This document shows, piece after piece, positions 46,501-57,660 of a stretch of DNA of 64,000 nt. The DNA lies in NCBI GenBank assembly GCA_019188255.1, contig JAETXT010000001.1, positions 7,874,001 through 7,938,000 of the forward strand, read 5' to 3'. Position 1 is the first letter of the stretch. Each line of letters begins with the position of its first letter. The position numbers and the translations under genes were made by a program. The notes beneath the pieces are model-generated. The model worked only from the letters and a program-made list of their open reading frames with translations. It was not told the origin of the DNA and did not search any database. Source of the stretch: Verticillium longisporum (Eukaryota > Ascomycota > Sordariomycetes > Glomerellales > Plectosphaerellaceae).

Positions 46501-47262
46501 CCTCCTGCTCCTCCGCCGAATCCGCCAGCGCGCCTCCCCTGCTCCCCAACCCCCCATACACTTCCTACCCCTGTGCTGGCCCCCCCCCCAGTCCCCTTCA
46601 GCCATCCCTTCTTCACCAATCTCTTCGACTGGCAGTGCCCTCACTCTTGAATCTTCCTTTCTTTCAATCATCCATATCGGCACGACGACGACGACGACGT
46701 AGGCCTTCGTCATCACTGCTTTTGCTATCCTTATTTTCTCGACCCCATTTTCCACTCTTGACGAGACGGAAGGGGCACGAAAAAAAGTCAATACGGCTGC
46801 ATTGTGCCAGTCGAGGTGCTGGGCATCCATCCCTCTGAACGCATTCGACGCGAGTTCGCATTCCCCGGCTGCAAGGTTTTGACCCTCCGCATTCGACCAG
46901 CCTCAGACCGACTTGCACTCAACGTCCCATTCCCAACCACCACAAGCTATCGCAGCCGCTCCTTATCCTCCTCCACGACATTCATTCACCACTTGACACT
47001 CCCCTCGACGAATATTCGCGTCCTCGTCGTCCCCTACACACGATATTTGCCAATGCGCCCCTAGCATCAGCTGCCCACCCCTAATCACGAACGAACGCCA
47101 ACCCGGCCAGCATTCGAACTTTGCCTTATCCATCCTCACAACGACAGACAGCCCGCTTCAACTCTACCTCAAACTCTCACCTCACTTCAAAGCGCGCCCA
47201 AACGCACGAGTTGCTCTCAAGGCGTCAGCTCGAATCGACCACCAGTCAAATCACCATTCTCT
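43572..47262. other. 3.7-kb intergenic region, no recognised gene
   Basis: No frame here is convincing. The right-hand 900 bp (46300-47262) are strongly CT-rich and are probably the SHO1 promoter and leader. A 12-bp tandem repeat lies at 46110-46145. Confidence 0.45.
46110..46145 (+). repeat. Tandem repeat, 12-bp unit GGCACCAAGCAC, 3 copies
   Basis: Three contiguous copies, the middle one with a single C to T change, in the upstream region of SHO1. Confidence 0.85.
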
Positions 47263-48300
47263 ATGCCACCTTACGGTTCCCTGCACTCGCCATCGCTGGG
47301 GAAAATGGAACACTCTAGAGCTCAGTACGGCAGGAGGGGGATGAACATGGGAAATGTCATTGGCGACCCCTTTGCCCTTGCATCAATCTCCATTGCCATG
47401 GTATGTCGCTGAACTTGTGTCGCCCTTTGTTCGCGTGCTAGTCTATCGGCTCCGAGCTGGCGTCGGTGATCGCGTTCATCAGCAGCATCGTCGCTGCGGT
47501 ACAGACAAATGATCTCCCCAATCTTGCGTGGTGGATCCTCGCTCTCGAAGTTGGCATCGTCGGCGCCGTCTTCTTCGTCGTTGCCTCGGACACGATCCAG
47601 ACGTATCACGTTGCCTTGACAGCCTACCAAACACTTGCGCTTGCCACCTTGTCTATACTTCTTAACAGGATCGTATATGATGGTCGTGGCGCTATGCAGG
47701 CTGCGTCTGCCGGCTATGTCCTGCTGTCGGTTGTCATGGTAAGAACGTCCTTCTCGTTCATGTCCCGCTCGACCTCGCTGACTTTTTCCCTCCAAGGCAC
47801 TCTGGATGATTTACTTCGGCTCCGCGCCTTCAGCCTCACCACGTGCCTATGTCGACTCCTTTGCCCTGCAAAAGGAGGGACACGGCTCGCGCAACACGAT
47901 GACCTACGGCACGGGACGACCCGAAACGTCCACTTCGGTCCAGCCTCCACAGATGTACACATCGGCGCAGCTGAACGGCTTCGAAAACCCCTCTCCTGTC
48001 GGCGGCATCTCGCAATCGCAGGCGCCTAGGAACTCCGCAGTGCCAAACCTGAACTCGACTGGAGTGACGGCGAACGGCAAGCCGCCAGGCCAAGACCAGG
48101 AGGTCGGCCCGCCGACAGAGTACCCTTACCGTGCCAAGGCCATCTACAGCTACGAGGCCAACCCTGAAGATGCGAACGAGATATCATTCAGCAAGCACGA
48201 GATTCTCGAGGTCAGCGACGTCAGCGGGCGGTGGTGGCAAGCGCGGAAGGAGAGCGGCGACACAGGTATTGCGCCAAGCAACTACCTGATCCTGCTATGA
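47263..48300 (+). CDS. SHO1: Sho1 osmosensor / SH3 membrane adaptor of the HOG pathway
   Basis: Exons 47263-47400, 47442-47738 and 47797-48300 encode 312 residues. The N-terminus has [18 protein letters not shown], followed by four transmembrane helices (WVIAFISS-like; [53 protein letters not shown]). A Ser/Pro/Gln-rich linker follows. A C-terminal SH3 domain (about 253-312) has AIYSYEA, acidic RT-loop EDANEIS, the Trp pair at 291-292 and the ending [10 protein letters not shown]. Four helices plus a terminal SH3 are the Sho1 architecture. Sho1 acts at the plasma membrane in osmotic and polarity signalling. The first intron is only 41 nt. The first exon is short and easy to miss, but it supplies the conserved GDPFALA motif. 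Confidence 0.95.
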
Positions 48301-49426
48301 GTAATGAAAAAGGGATTCGTCACGGCGGGGAAGAACGCACGCACATCTGCCGACACTATATCCGGCTTGCTTGGGTTCCTCCATGATTCTTTTGATTGTG
48401 TTTTTTTTCGGGGTTTCGGCTGGAGTACGCTCAGGTCTCAGACAGGGACACCAATTTTCACCACTTGCCATCATGAGGGCACGCATGACACCTACGGGTC
48501 CAAATGCTACATTCTCCTTTCTTCTCTCCGCGCCTGGTCTCTCGCACCAGCCCTCCACCACCTCTATTTCTTCTGCGGCTTTGACGTCAATGGGAATGGT
48601 TGCCGACCGCGCGACTATTCCCATGCCAGCATGTGTTGCGGGATCAGGTCTTTCGTGTGTCGTATTCTGGGATGGGACTTGGTTTTGACGACGGTTTGGT
48701 TTTTCGGGCATAGGGATCGAGCCTCCGGCATCATCACTGAGGGAATACCCCATGTCGCTGGTGTGTTCAGGTTGTTGTTTACAAGAATTGCCCTGTTGAA
48801 CATATGTTTACTTTATTCTGCGTTTCACGAATTGTACCTGAGTCAGAGATTCATGTCGACAGTGAAGTGTGTGATCTGAGTGATACGATGCTGCTTGCCC
48901 CATGCCCAATCACGGATGTGTCCCGAGGCGCACCCGTTTTCTGATCTTGTGGTCTGTGTAATGATGGGCTGCTCTTCTCGACCAGCGGTTCGACCTAAGC
49001 AGTGGCCAGGTGAATTGCATCTCTTCAGAGCCGGCCAATCTGGATGTCGGTAGAAAGGTGTCTTCGGAGGTTGGCGCTGATGGCCGTCGCAGACCCTTGT
49101 GGCCGGGCGTTCGTGCAACAGCAGTCGTGCCGTTTCGTGGCTTCGCTGATTCGATTCGTACGCCAGGCCGCGGACAAGCACCACTTGACAGCAACATCTA
49201 AGCCGCTTGATCGATGATGGCGCTCCCTTCAATGATGCGCGAACCCAACACACCCCGCCTCCCTGCGTAGTGCCACGCCACGCGGCACGCAGTCGACGCA
49301 AAGCCACCAGTGCACGCTGCAGCAGGCACTTTAGTTGCCCCGTCCCGTGTCGAGTCGATACAACAAACGCATCGCTGCCATGTTGTAGCTGCCAATTTCC
49401 CTTGCCTTTCCGAGGCGTGCTCCTCC
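48301..49426. other. Spacer between convergent SHO1 and SPC19
   Basis: Tail-to-tail region with no gene recognised. Confidence 0.5.
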
Positions 49427-49941
49427 TCAAGCCTCCTCGAGCCTCTTCCGCAGCTCCCTCTCCTTCTGCGACACCTGCAGCTCGAGCCTCTCGACGCTGT
49501 ACTTGAGCCCTTCCTTCCTCGTACGCACCGCCCGCGCCTTGAGCGCCCTCTCGCCCGCGAGGCCCTTGCCCCTGGCGCCGGGCGTCCTGGCGCGTGTAGC
49601 CCCGCTGTTACCGAGGCCTCCGTCGTCGGCCGCCATGCGGCCCGCGAGGAGCTCGCTGCGGGCCTTGAGCGTCTCGACGCGGCGCTCGACGCGGTCGACC
49701 TGGGTCTCGGCGCGGTCGAGCAGGTGGGCGATGTGGGGGCCGATCTCGTCGCGGAGGGACGCCTCGGCGGCGGCGAGGGAGGGGTGCGGGATGAGCTCGT
49801 AGTGGCGGGTTGTGCGGAGGGCGGTCGAGAGGCGGGGAGGTCGGCGGTCGAGGCGCGCAGGGTCGCGACGGACGAGGTGAGGAAGGTCAGGGAGTGGGTG
49901 AGGGAGGAGACGCAGTCGGCGTACGTGGAGGGGGCGGCCAT
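49427..49941 (-). CDS. SPC19: DASH/Dam1 kinetochore complex subunit Spc19
   Basis: Spc19 is part of the Dam1/DASH ring that couples kinetochores to spindle microtubules. The ATG at 49941 gives MAAPSTYADCVSSLTHSLTF and LTSSVATLRASTADLPRL. Then come TTRHYELIPHPSLAAAEASL, RDEIGPHIAHLLDRAETQVD, a coiled coil and the C-terminal QVSQKERELRKRLEEA. One base is missing in the run at 49834-49837. With it the protein is 171 residues without introns, the size expected for the family. The GC-rich sequence produces long false frames on both strands. The ATG context and alignment to the family N-terminus fix the start. Confidence 0.88.
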
Positions 49942-52477
49942 GATGGACTGGAACGTCACGAGCGGTATGGCAGTTTGAGAGAGGCTAGGAATGTCGTGCA
50001 GAGCTCGTGGTTCATCAAGGGGCGCTGGTGCGACAGTAAGATATGCTTGGTACCTCAGGTAGACAGGTGGGTGACAACATAGGCAGCTGTCGTGTTGTTG
50101 CCAATTTGTTGTTGTGTTGCCCCGCGATCGAAAGACGGATGCCGTCCGCTTCCACATGGCGCCCCACCTACCTTACTAGTAGCTACTCCCGTTTGACGAC
50201 GGAGCTTGATGCACAGACCACCATTCCTTCAACCCAAGTCCCTACCATACCAAGCTGTCGACAAGAAGAATGGCCCACCAACTGAGAGAGCCCCCCAATG
50301 TACCAGTAGGTCAGCGCCGAGCCATGCCTCGCTGTCCGCAGTCAGCCGACTGCAGATCCTTATTGCTCGGCCATTTCTTCTGTCGAGGGCTTGCATACCT
50401 ACTTCACTTAAAGCTTTACCCAGGCCCTATCTGGGATCAGGGCAAGCATGGCTGGCAGAAGCACCTGGAGAATGGAGATACCAAGTATGAGCGCTGCATC
50501 TGGTTCGGATAGCGTTCACTCGACAGCAAGTTTCATTCTTCTCTGCCAAGGGAACAGTGGCGTTGCTTCGGACTCATGAGGCGTTGCTTTCGGGCGATAA
50601 TCACTTCAGGTGACAATCATGTCTCAAGAGCTGAAATCATTTCTTTTTCTTTTTCAAAAGAGTCATGTACGCCCGTGAAATCGAGAGATAGAAATGCTAA
50701 GAGAATCTCGATCTACAAACACATCAGGACATCCCAGCATGCATTCTCTTTTAAAAGTACATTCGTCAGGCTGTGCCGGTGTCACAACTATCCCAGAATC
50801 TCGCTGTCCTCACATGCACTTATTATCTCCACAGGCGCCAGGCATGTTTTCTCCGGCCCAACAATATACCTACCTATTAGGCATGCGACGAAACCCTCAG
50901 CACAAACACGTCGTAGTGCATTGTAAGGCAATCATACCCCACCCACCACCGGCTGCCTTGAGATTGCATGAGACCGGTCAGCCGCGGTCCAATGGTCAGC
51001 ATTTTCAAACAAGGCGGCATAGAGGCTCAGGCGGCACACACACGCCCGAAAAGTAGCTAACCAGTGAAGAGGAGTAAGGTTGAGGCAAGCAGTGACTGCG
51101 ACTTGCTTCATCCGCCACCCAAGTCGCTACCTTCATCCAAGTCCACGTGTACCTTTTTTGATCATTTTCAAGCCCGGGTCTTGCAATGTTCATTACATAC
51201 ATATCCCGTTACAGGCTTCCCATGCAGGTCCTGATTGATTATCTGAAGACAATCCGCACAGTTGTGGAAGTTCAGGTAGCCCCTACTGTCTTCAGTGTAC
51301 CTACGTAGGAAGACCATGCACTGATGTAATAACTAGGAACATGATTCAGATTACTATGCACACCTTTGACCCACCACTTAATCCAGTACTTTAATTTCTC
51401 ATGGCTATTCATAGAGGCACTCGCTGACCCAAAACAGACAGAGCGAGCAGGATTGGATCATCTCGTTTCCCCAAGACCGCCCAAGGACTGAGGGAGTGAC
51501 GCTTGATTTCTACGTTACTACACGTAGCGGTTCAAGTTACGCTCTCGCGACGCTGCCGCGTCTTTGGCGACCTCTCGCGGACTCACACGCAAGGATTGCA
51601 GCCCAAGTGATATGGTTGGTAATGCAGAAACCTGAATTCGAATCTACTGGTCGCCCTGCTTGTTTCCACCAGGGCCTTTAGGCCAAGTTATGGGCTGTTA
51701 TTGTCAGGGGACCCGGCCGGTTCCCCTGCAGAGTCGCCGAGCAGGGGGTCGGTCTGGGGCTAAGGGCTACGAGAGACGTATATATAGGCTGCGGAGGGCC
51801 CTCCAAGCTGCGGAGGGCCAGAATTCAGATGTATTCCGACCCCCTACCTATCTTCTATCTACTGCGGACCACGTGTGGAAGACCTCTTCACTCTGCTCTA
51901 ACTAACGCTCTGGCAGTTATGAACATTTGCGGATCCTTTCAGTGCATGGTTTTGAGCAGAGTAGAGAGTTGTTCTATATATAGTCCACAGGAAACAGAAA
52001 CTAGGTATAGAATTAGGATTTATCTCAGTTCTAGCCCTCTACCGCAAATGGAACTCTATATATCTCTGACTTAGCCCCTGAGGAGCCCCCTATCCTATAG
52101 CTATAAGGGAATTCTTAGTATTACCCTCTTTCTAGGAACCCTAATCCCTAAAGGTTAATAGAAACAGCTCTATTCTACTTTATTTCAATAGAGTATTATA
52201 TATCTCTATAAGAAATATAAGGACTATAGCTAGTATAATTCTAATCTTTATTTTATATTAAGAACTATTATATAGTATAGTTATACTATTATACTTACTT
52301 CTTAAAAAATCTCTAGGGACCTTATTTACTTATATCTATTTATAATCAAGAGATAGATTTACTCTAAGTATAGCGCTAATAGGTATATAGCTAAGAATAC
52401 TACGCTATAAAGATATACTAGCCTCTAGATCCTATAAAGTGTCCTTCTCCTTCCTAATAGTTAATACTAATCTATAC
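49942..52477. other. Transition from euchromatin to AT-rich transposon block
   Basis: No gene recognised. To about 51750 the base composition is ordinary. From about 52000 it becomes AT-rich and almost free of CA and TG dinucleotides, so the last 400 bp are a RIPed relic of an older repeat outside the LTR element. A short direct repeat GCTGCGGAGGGCC occurs twice at 51788-51822. Confidence 0.5.
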
Positions 52478-52482
52478 CCTAG
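52478..52482. repeat. Target-site duplication CCTAG (left)
   Basis: The five bases CCTAG abut the left LTR and recur immediately after the right LTR at 60922-60926, as expected for Ty3/gypsy integration. Confidence 0.8.
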
Positions 52483-52958
52483 TATTACGACCTAGCAGCT
52501 TCTAAAGGGGGAATACTATTAGAGGGTTAGGGTTGCTATTTATAGAAGCTTAGGTTATAACTCTGAGACGATATAGTATCGTAAGGCGTTATATACTCGT
52601 TATAATAGATATAAAGTAAGACTTAGATTAATTACTACTATAAGAAAGAATATATCTATAAGTCTAGAATATCTATCCTTATATACCTATTATCCTATCC
52701 TTATTATATTAAATAATAAGCTTATATTAAATAGCTTATTATTTAATTATTAATAATCTATAATATTAGGATTATAGTATATTATCCCGTAAACTATTCC
52801 CTAGCTTATTATAGTATCCTTAATAAGCCCGACGACTTACCCTTTATATCTAAGTAAGCTATTACGTAATTTACTAAATAAGCCCGATTCTTATTTTATT
52901 ACGCTCCTTAATTACGGGGTCGTCGATTCGTAGCCGCCCTATTTCCTTAATTATTATA
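52483..52958 (-). repeat. 3' LTR (left copy) of chromovirus
   Basis: About 476 bp, matching 60440-60921 along its whole length. Differences are mostly C/T and G/A. This copy is more AT-rich than the right one, notably at its inner end (ATTTCCTTAA here against GCTTCCTTGG). Confidence 0.88.
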
Positions 52959-52961
52959 TAA

Positions 52962-52973
52962 TACTCCTCCTCT
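52962..52973 (-). other. Polypurine tract of chromovirus
   Basis: On the minus strand, AGAGGAGGAGTA lies directly inside the 3' LTR, where plus-strand priming of reverse transcription would occur. It supports the minus orientation of the element. Confidence 0.65.
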
Positions 52974-53119
52974 AAGCCGATATCCTAATAGCTATAAATA
53001 ATAAATCCTAGCCGCTTATAGTAATTCTTCTCTTATTATCTTTATTAATTATAATAAAATATTAAATTGTATTATAAAACGTCTATTTATTAAAACTAAT
53101 TAAAGAAAAGCGCTTATTA

Positions 53120-53710
53120 TTTTAATTAATTCCGAGGGCGAAATTAAAATACCTTATATAGGGTACTTTAAGCGATATCTCGTTTATAAGACCGCCCTTA
53201 ATTCTTCTCGCTATAAGGAGTATATCTATTATAATCGCTCTTATAATAATATAAGCGTAGTTTCTATATATAAATTAGTCCTTAATAGGGTTATAGGTTT
53301 ATCTTTTAATAATCGTTTAATAAAAAAGGCTTTTATAGAGTAGGAGAAGTAAAAGGCTAAGATTAAGGATATTAAAATAGAATTAGAGGTACTTTAAACG
53401 AAGTTAGCGATAGCTTTAAGTCGTTTATCCTATCTTCGTAAGATACGGAAAGCGGCGAAAGCTTATAGGGAAGAGTTATTTATTTATAAGATTCGTTAAT
53501 TAGATAAGGAGGATAGTATCCTTCCTCTAAGTAAGGATAACCTAAGCCTCGAGGCTTAAGAGGCTAACGTAATATAAGACCTTTAAGAGTAAAGTATTAA
53601 TAGCATTATAGACTAGTCCTTATTAAGCTTTAAGGAGGAATTTTCCGACTTTAGTCCTATATTAAGTAATAATATTCTTACAATAATTATAAATAGTTTA
53701 AATTCTTAAC
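53120..53710 (+). pseudogene. RIPed relic of an extra ORF opposite to pol: Cys-rich segment plus charged helix
   Basis: Read on the plus strand, between the 3' LTR and the chromodomain, one frame gives recognisable protein interrupted only by TAG/TAA at likely former Gln codons. First comes a stretch of regularly spaced Tyr (YIGYFKRYLVYK, then RYKEYIYYNRSYNN) that likely were Cys. Then come KLVLNRVIGLSFNNRLIKKA and KAKIKDIKIELEVL, a charged coiled-coil segment (RLSYLRKIRKAAKAYREELF), and DKEDSILPLSKDNLSLEA. The layout suggests a zinc-binding N-terminus and a helical C-terminus. I cannot name the family. It may be an antisense accessory ORF of this retroelement or a fragment of another element inserted in it. 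Confidence 0.5.
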
Positions 53711-55796
53711 TAATTCTTATATATTTTCTTTATATTTATAGTTCTTCTATTTAATTAAATATTCTTCTTATTTACTTATTTTTCTATAATTAAGGATTCT
53801 TTTAATTTTATATTTATTAATATTTTCGATTTTTATATTTATTTCGAATAATATATTATATAATACTAGCTTTAATAATATAATATAAAAAATAGGGTAA
53901 ATCTTTATATTCTCTAATAATAAGAGGTAATAATTAATATCCGAGAGTTTCTTAAGAATTTTAAATAATCCTAGTTTCTTAAAATCTAATTTATTATTTA
54001 ATCGTTTAATTTTAATATTTTAATAAATAAAGTAAATATTATCTCCCTCTTATAAGGATAATCCCTTTATCTTTATCTTATTAATATATATAATTATTCT
54101 AATATATACGAGCTCGAGGTTAAGTTTAATATAGTCCTAGATCTTATAGATATTAATTATAATATTAATCGCTTTTAATATATCTAGTACTTTATAGTAT
54201 TCTATATAAGCTATTAGGTTATACCTATAATTAATATAGAAAAGTAATTCCTTTATTAACTCGCTTAGTAAGCTATTATATACGAACTATATAATAAATA
54301 ATAATATAACTTAATTATCTTATTAATAATTAATATAATATTAAAAGTATTACTCTAGAGTTTAGTTCGTTTTCTCTATCTATTTATCTATTTATAAGTA
54401 AAAAGCTATAAATAGTTTATATTTAGCTCCGAGTTAAGCGATAAGCGATTTCTAGAAATTACTAGTAAAGAGCTTATCTCTATTTAATATTAATTCTTTT
54501 AAGAGTCTATATTATCCTATAATATTCTTAAAGAATATATACACGAGGTCTTCTATTATTCTTATAGCTTTATATAGGAGAAAATATAAATACTTAGTAA
54601 ATCGGTCTACGATTATTAAGATATTATTATAAGAGGTCCTAATTAAGGGTTCCTTTAATAATAATAGGCTAATAATAAAGTCTAATAAGATTAACTCCTA
54701 AATTACTATTAATATTAATAAAGCCTTAAATTCTCTATAAAGCCTATACCTTTCTATTTTACTCTTTTTATAAAGGTCGTAATTACGAATAATTATTATA
54801 ATATTCTATCTAGTTCCTTTAAAGTTATAGTATTTCTTAAATTAAGCGAAGGTCTTCGTTACTCTTTAATACTTAGAGGCCTTAGCTTCGTAGATTTATC
54901 GAATTAGTTCTAATACTTCTATAAATAGTCTAGCGGGTATTATACGAGTAGTAACTATTAGCGTTTAATAATAAAGGATAAGATTCCCTTTTTTATCTTT
55001 TATTAAGATAGTATTAATATTAAAGGGCGTATTTTATTTATAATCTAAGCGTTTATTTAGAATATCTATTCTATTATTCTTAGATCTTTTATAATAGATA
55101 ATAATAAAATTAAATTCCGAAAGGAATTCTATTTATCTTATCTAGTATTTATTAAAGTCTTTATTTATTATAAAGTATATAAGATTTTTATAATTAGTAT
55201 AAACTTTAATTTTATATTATACTCTAAAGAGATATATTCTCTATTCTTTAAAGGCTTCGATAATTATTATAAGTTCTTTATTATATATTTAATAATTAAG
55301 CTCTAATTTATATAGCTTCTTCGAGAAGAATACTACTAGGTATAGGTATCCTTAATTATCTTTTTATCCTAATTATCCTCTAATAACGAAGTCGGAGGTA
55401 TCTATCTCGACTTCTATAGGTTTTTTAAGGTCTATTATCTAGAGGACTAGTTCGCTAAAGATAGTATCGATAATTTAGCGAAATGCTTTTTCTTAGGGTT
55501 TATTTTATATAAATTCTATTTCCTTAACTATAAAGCTTATTAAAGGATTAATAGTCTTATTATATCCTTTTAGGAATTATTAATAGAAATTAACGAAATT
55601 AAGGAATATTCTAATATCTTTAATATTCTTTAGTATAAACTATTCCTTAATAGTTATTATTTTAGATTTTTCTATCCTAATTTCTCCTAAGGTAATCGTA
55701 TACCCTAGGAAATCTACTTCCTATATATAGAATTTAGCTTTTTCTAGTTCTATTAATAGCTTATATTAATATAATTATATAAGGACCTAATAGATA
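53700..55796 (-). pseudogene. Chromovirus pol relic: RT C-part, RNase H, integrase, chromodomain
   Basis: Minus-strand translation with RIP stops shows, in order: an RT connection (LEKAKFYI, EVDFLGYTITLGEIRIEKSK), RNase H (PIEVEIDTSDFVI), the integrase core (RDKLFTSNF, LGAKYKL), a post-integrase segment (KKLGLFKILKKLSDINYYLL), and a chromodomain (KYKIKRILNYRKISK, EEYLIK, KNYKYKENI). Many in-frame stops remove any coding capacity. Confidence 0.85.
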
Positions 55797-55798
55797 TA
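55797..55798. repeat. TA target duplication of Fot1-like element (left)
   Basis: The dinucleotide TA flanks the transposon on the left; the right copy is 57659-57660. This is the Tc1/mariner-pogo rule. Confidence 0.75.
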
Positions 55799-55844
55799 AC
55801 GTAATCCACAAGCGAGTGGTTCACCCAAGCGAGTGGTTCACTTC
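55799..55844 (+). repeat. Left terminal inverted repeat of Fot1-like element
   Basis: 46 bp matching the complement of 57613-57658 with one mismatch (position 30, A against T). It contains two tandem copies of the word GCGAGTGGTTCAC, probably paired transposase sites. Confidence 0.92.
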
Positions 55845-55896
55845 GCCCGGGCCCACGACCTACACCTGAATTCTACAGATTCCACCTCCGCCCGCG

Positions 55897-57551
55897 ATGG
55901 AGACTCTTTCAAAAGAAGGTCAATTATTCCTTGCTATCCAAGCTATGGACAATGACCCGAACCTAAGCGCCCGGAGTGCTGCGAGGATCTACACCGTCCC
56001 CTTAACGACGCTCCTCCGACGCCAGAAGGGCAAACCCTCCCGACGCGAAAGCCCGCCCAATTCTGCCAAATTAACAGTACTAGAAGAGAAAACTATTGTC
56101 GAATATATCCTTGACCTAGATGCGCGATCTTACCCTCCCCGGTTGGGTGAGGTCGGAGATATGGCGAATCGCCTGCTTGCCGACCGTGACGCGCCACGCG
56201 TCGGGAAGAACTGGGCCGCAAACTTCGTCAAACGGCAACCAGAGCTCCGGACGCGTTTCTTTCGCAAGTACGACTACAAGAGGGCCCAATGCGAAGATCC
56301 GGACGCGATAAACGCGTGGTTCCGCCTCGTGCATAACATGATCGCCAAGTACGGCATCCAAGAGGCTGACATGTACAACTTTGACGAGACCGGCTTCCAG
56401 ATGGGCGTTATCGCCAACGGAATGGTCGTGACCAGTTCGGAAAGACGGTCCAATGTGAAGATGAGGCAGCCAGGCAACCGGGAATGGGTTACGGTGATCC
56501 AGGGCGTTGGCGCGTTGGGTTTCTCCGTCCCGCCGTTCATCGTGGTTTCGGGCAAGTACCACCTCTCGAGCTGGTACCAGGACGACGCGATTTCTCGCGA
56601 CTGGAGAATCGCAACATCTCCAAACGGCTGGACGACGAATGATATTGGTCTGGAATGGATTCGGCATTTTGACAGGCATACAAAGTCCCGTACTTCGGGC
56701 GGTTATCGCCTACTGATCCTGGATGGCCACGAAAGTCACCACTCGGTCGACTTCGAACTCTACTGCAAGGAGAACAACATCATCACACTCTGTATGCCTC
56801 CTCATTCGTCACATCTACTCCAGCCTCTCGATGTTGGGTGTTTTGGCCCACTAAAGAAAGCATACGGTCGGCAAATCGAGGATAGGATGAGGGCGGGTAC
56901 AACGCACATCAGCAAAGAGGACTTCTTCCCGGCGTTTTCGGCTGCATTTCAGCAAGCAATGACAGAAAAAACATCCAGGGAGGCTTTCGAGGAGCGGGGC
57001 TTGTCCCCCATAACCCGGAAACAGTCCTGTCAAAGCTGGATGTGAGGTTGAGGACGACGACGCCTCCGGGGACGTCCCACGGGGAGCGTGATTCTTGGGT
57101 CTCTAAGACGCCCACTAACCTGCTCGAGGCAGGTTCCCAGACTGACTTCATCAAAGGGCGAATCTCACGCCACCAGGGAAGCTCCCCAACGTCAATTTTA
57201 GATGCTGTTGACTATCTTGCGAAGGGGACGCGGGGTGTTATGCACCAGATCGCTCTTTTGAAGTCAGAGGTTATGATCCTTCGAGAGGAAAATGCTACAC
57301 TAAGCCGACGCCGGAGGGCCAAAAAGCTACGTCTCCGGGAAGGAGGAAGCATGGCTGTAGGCGAGGGACAGGACAAGATTGCTCAGAAGGAAGTAGATAT
57401 CCAGATAAAAGAGGAAACGCTGCAGAACCCGGGTCCCGCGTCGTGGTCCCAGCCGAAGAAACGATGCTGTAGCGTATGCGGGAAGACCGGCCACAACGCG
57501 AGAACTTGTCAGGTAGCTATCTCATCGTCTGCAAAAGACGAGGAGGAGTGA
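55897..57551 (+). CDS. Fot1/pogo-like DDE transposase with C-terminal CCHC zinc knuckle
   Basis: The transposase cuts and pastes the element by binding the terminal repeats. The ATG at 55897 (METLSKEGQLFLAIQAMDND) is followed by a psq-type helix-turn-helix (LSARSAARIYTVPLTTLLRR) and a CENP-B-like second helix domain (GKNWAANFVKRQPELRTRFF). The catalytic DDE domain has Asp in YNFDETGF, Asp in RLLILDGHESHHS and Asp in HLLQPLDVGCFGPLKKAY, with 35 residues between the last two (DD35D). The frame breaks after EERGLSP. One extra C in the C5 run at 57005-57009 continues into HNPETVLSKLDVRLRTTTPP, a coiled coil (about residues 440-480) and the zinc knuckle CSVCGKTGHNARTC. Read through, it is 551 residues, normal for the family. 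Confidence 0.93.
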
Positions 57552-57612
57552 TTTTAATTGATTTACGGCGTTTGGGTTGAGGTTTTCCTCGGAATGTTTG
57601 TCGGGTCGGGGT

Positions 57613-57658
57613 GAAGTGAACCACTCGCATGGGTGAACCACTCGCTTGTGGATTACGT
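57613..57658 (-). repeat. Right terminal inverted repeat of Fot1-like element
   Basis: Inverted partner of 55799-55844 with the same duplicated GTGAACCACTCGC word; followed by TA at 57659-57660. Confidence 0.92.
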
Positions 57659-57660
57659 TA

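Larger units (their letters stand above)
55799..57658 (+). mobile_element. Fot1/pogo-type DNA transposon, not RIPed, nested in the chromovirus
   Basis: An 1860-bp element flanked by TA, with inverted termini beginning ACGTAATCCACAAGCGAG. Its base composition and its ample CA/TG content contrast sharply with the AT-rich host element. It carries one transposase gene that is intact apart from a single homopolymer indel, so the insertion is young relative to the RIP of the host. It lies inside the reverse-transcriptase region. Confidence 0.95.

Noticed and set aside
51520..51660. tRNA-like B-box words (GGTTCAAG, TTCGAATC)
   Set aside because: No matching A box, acceptor stem or cloverleaf could be formed around them.
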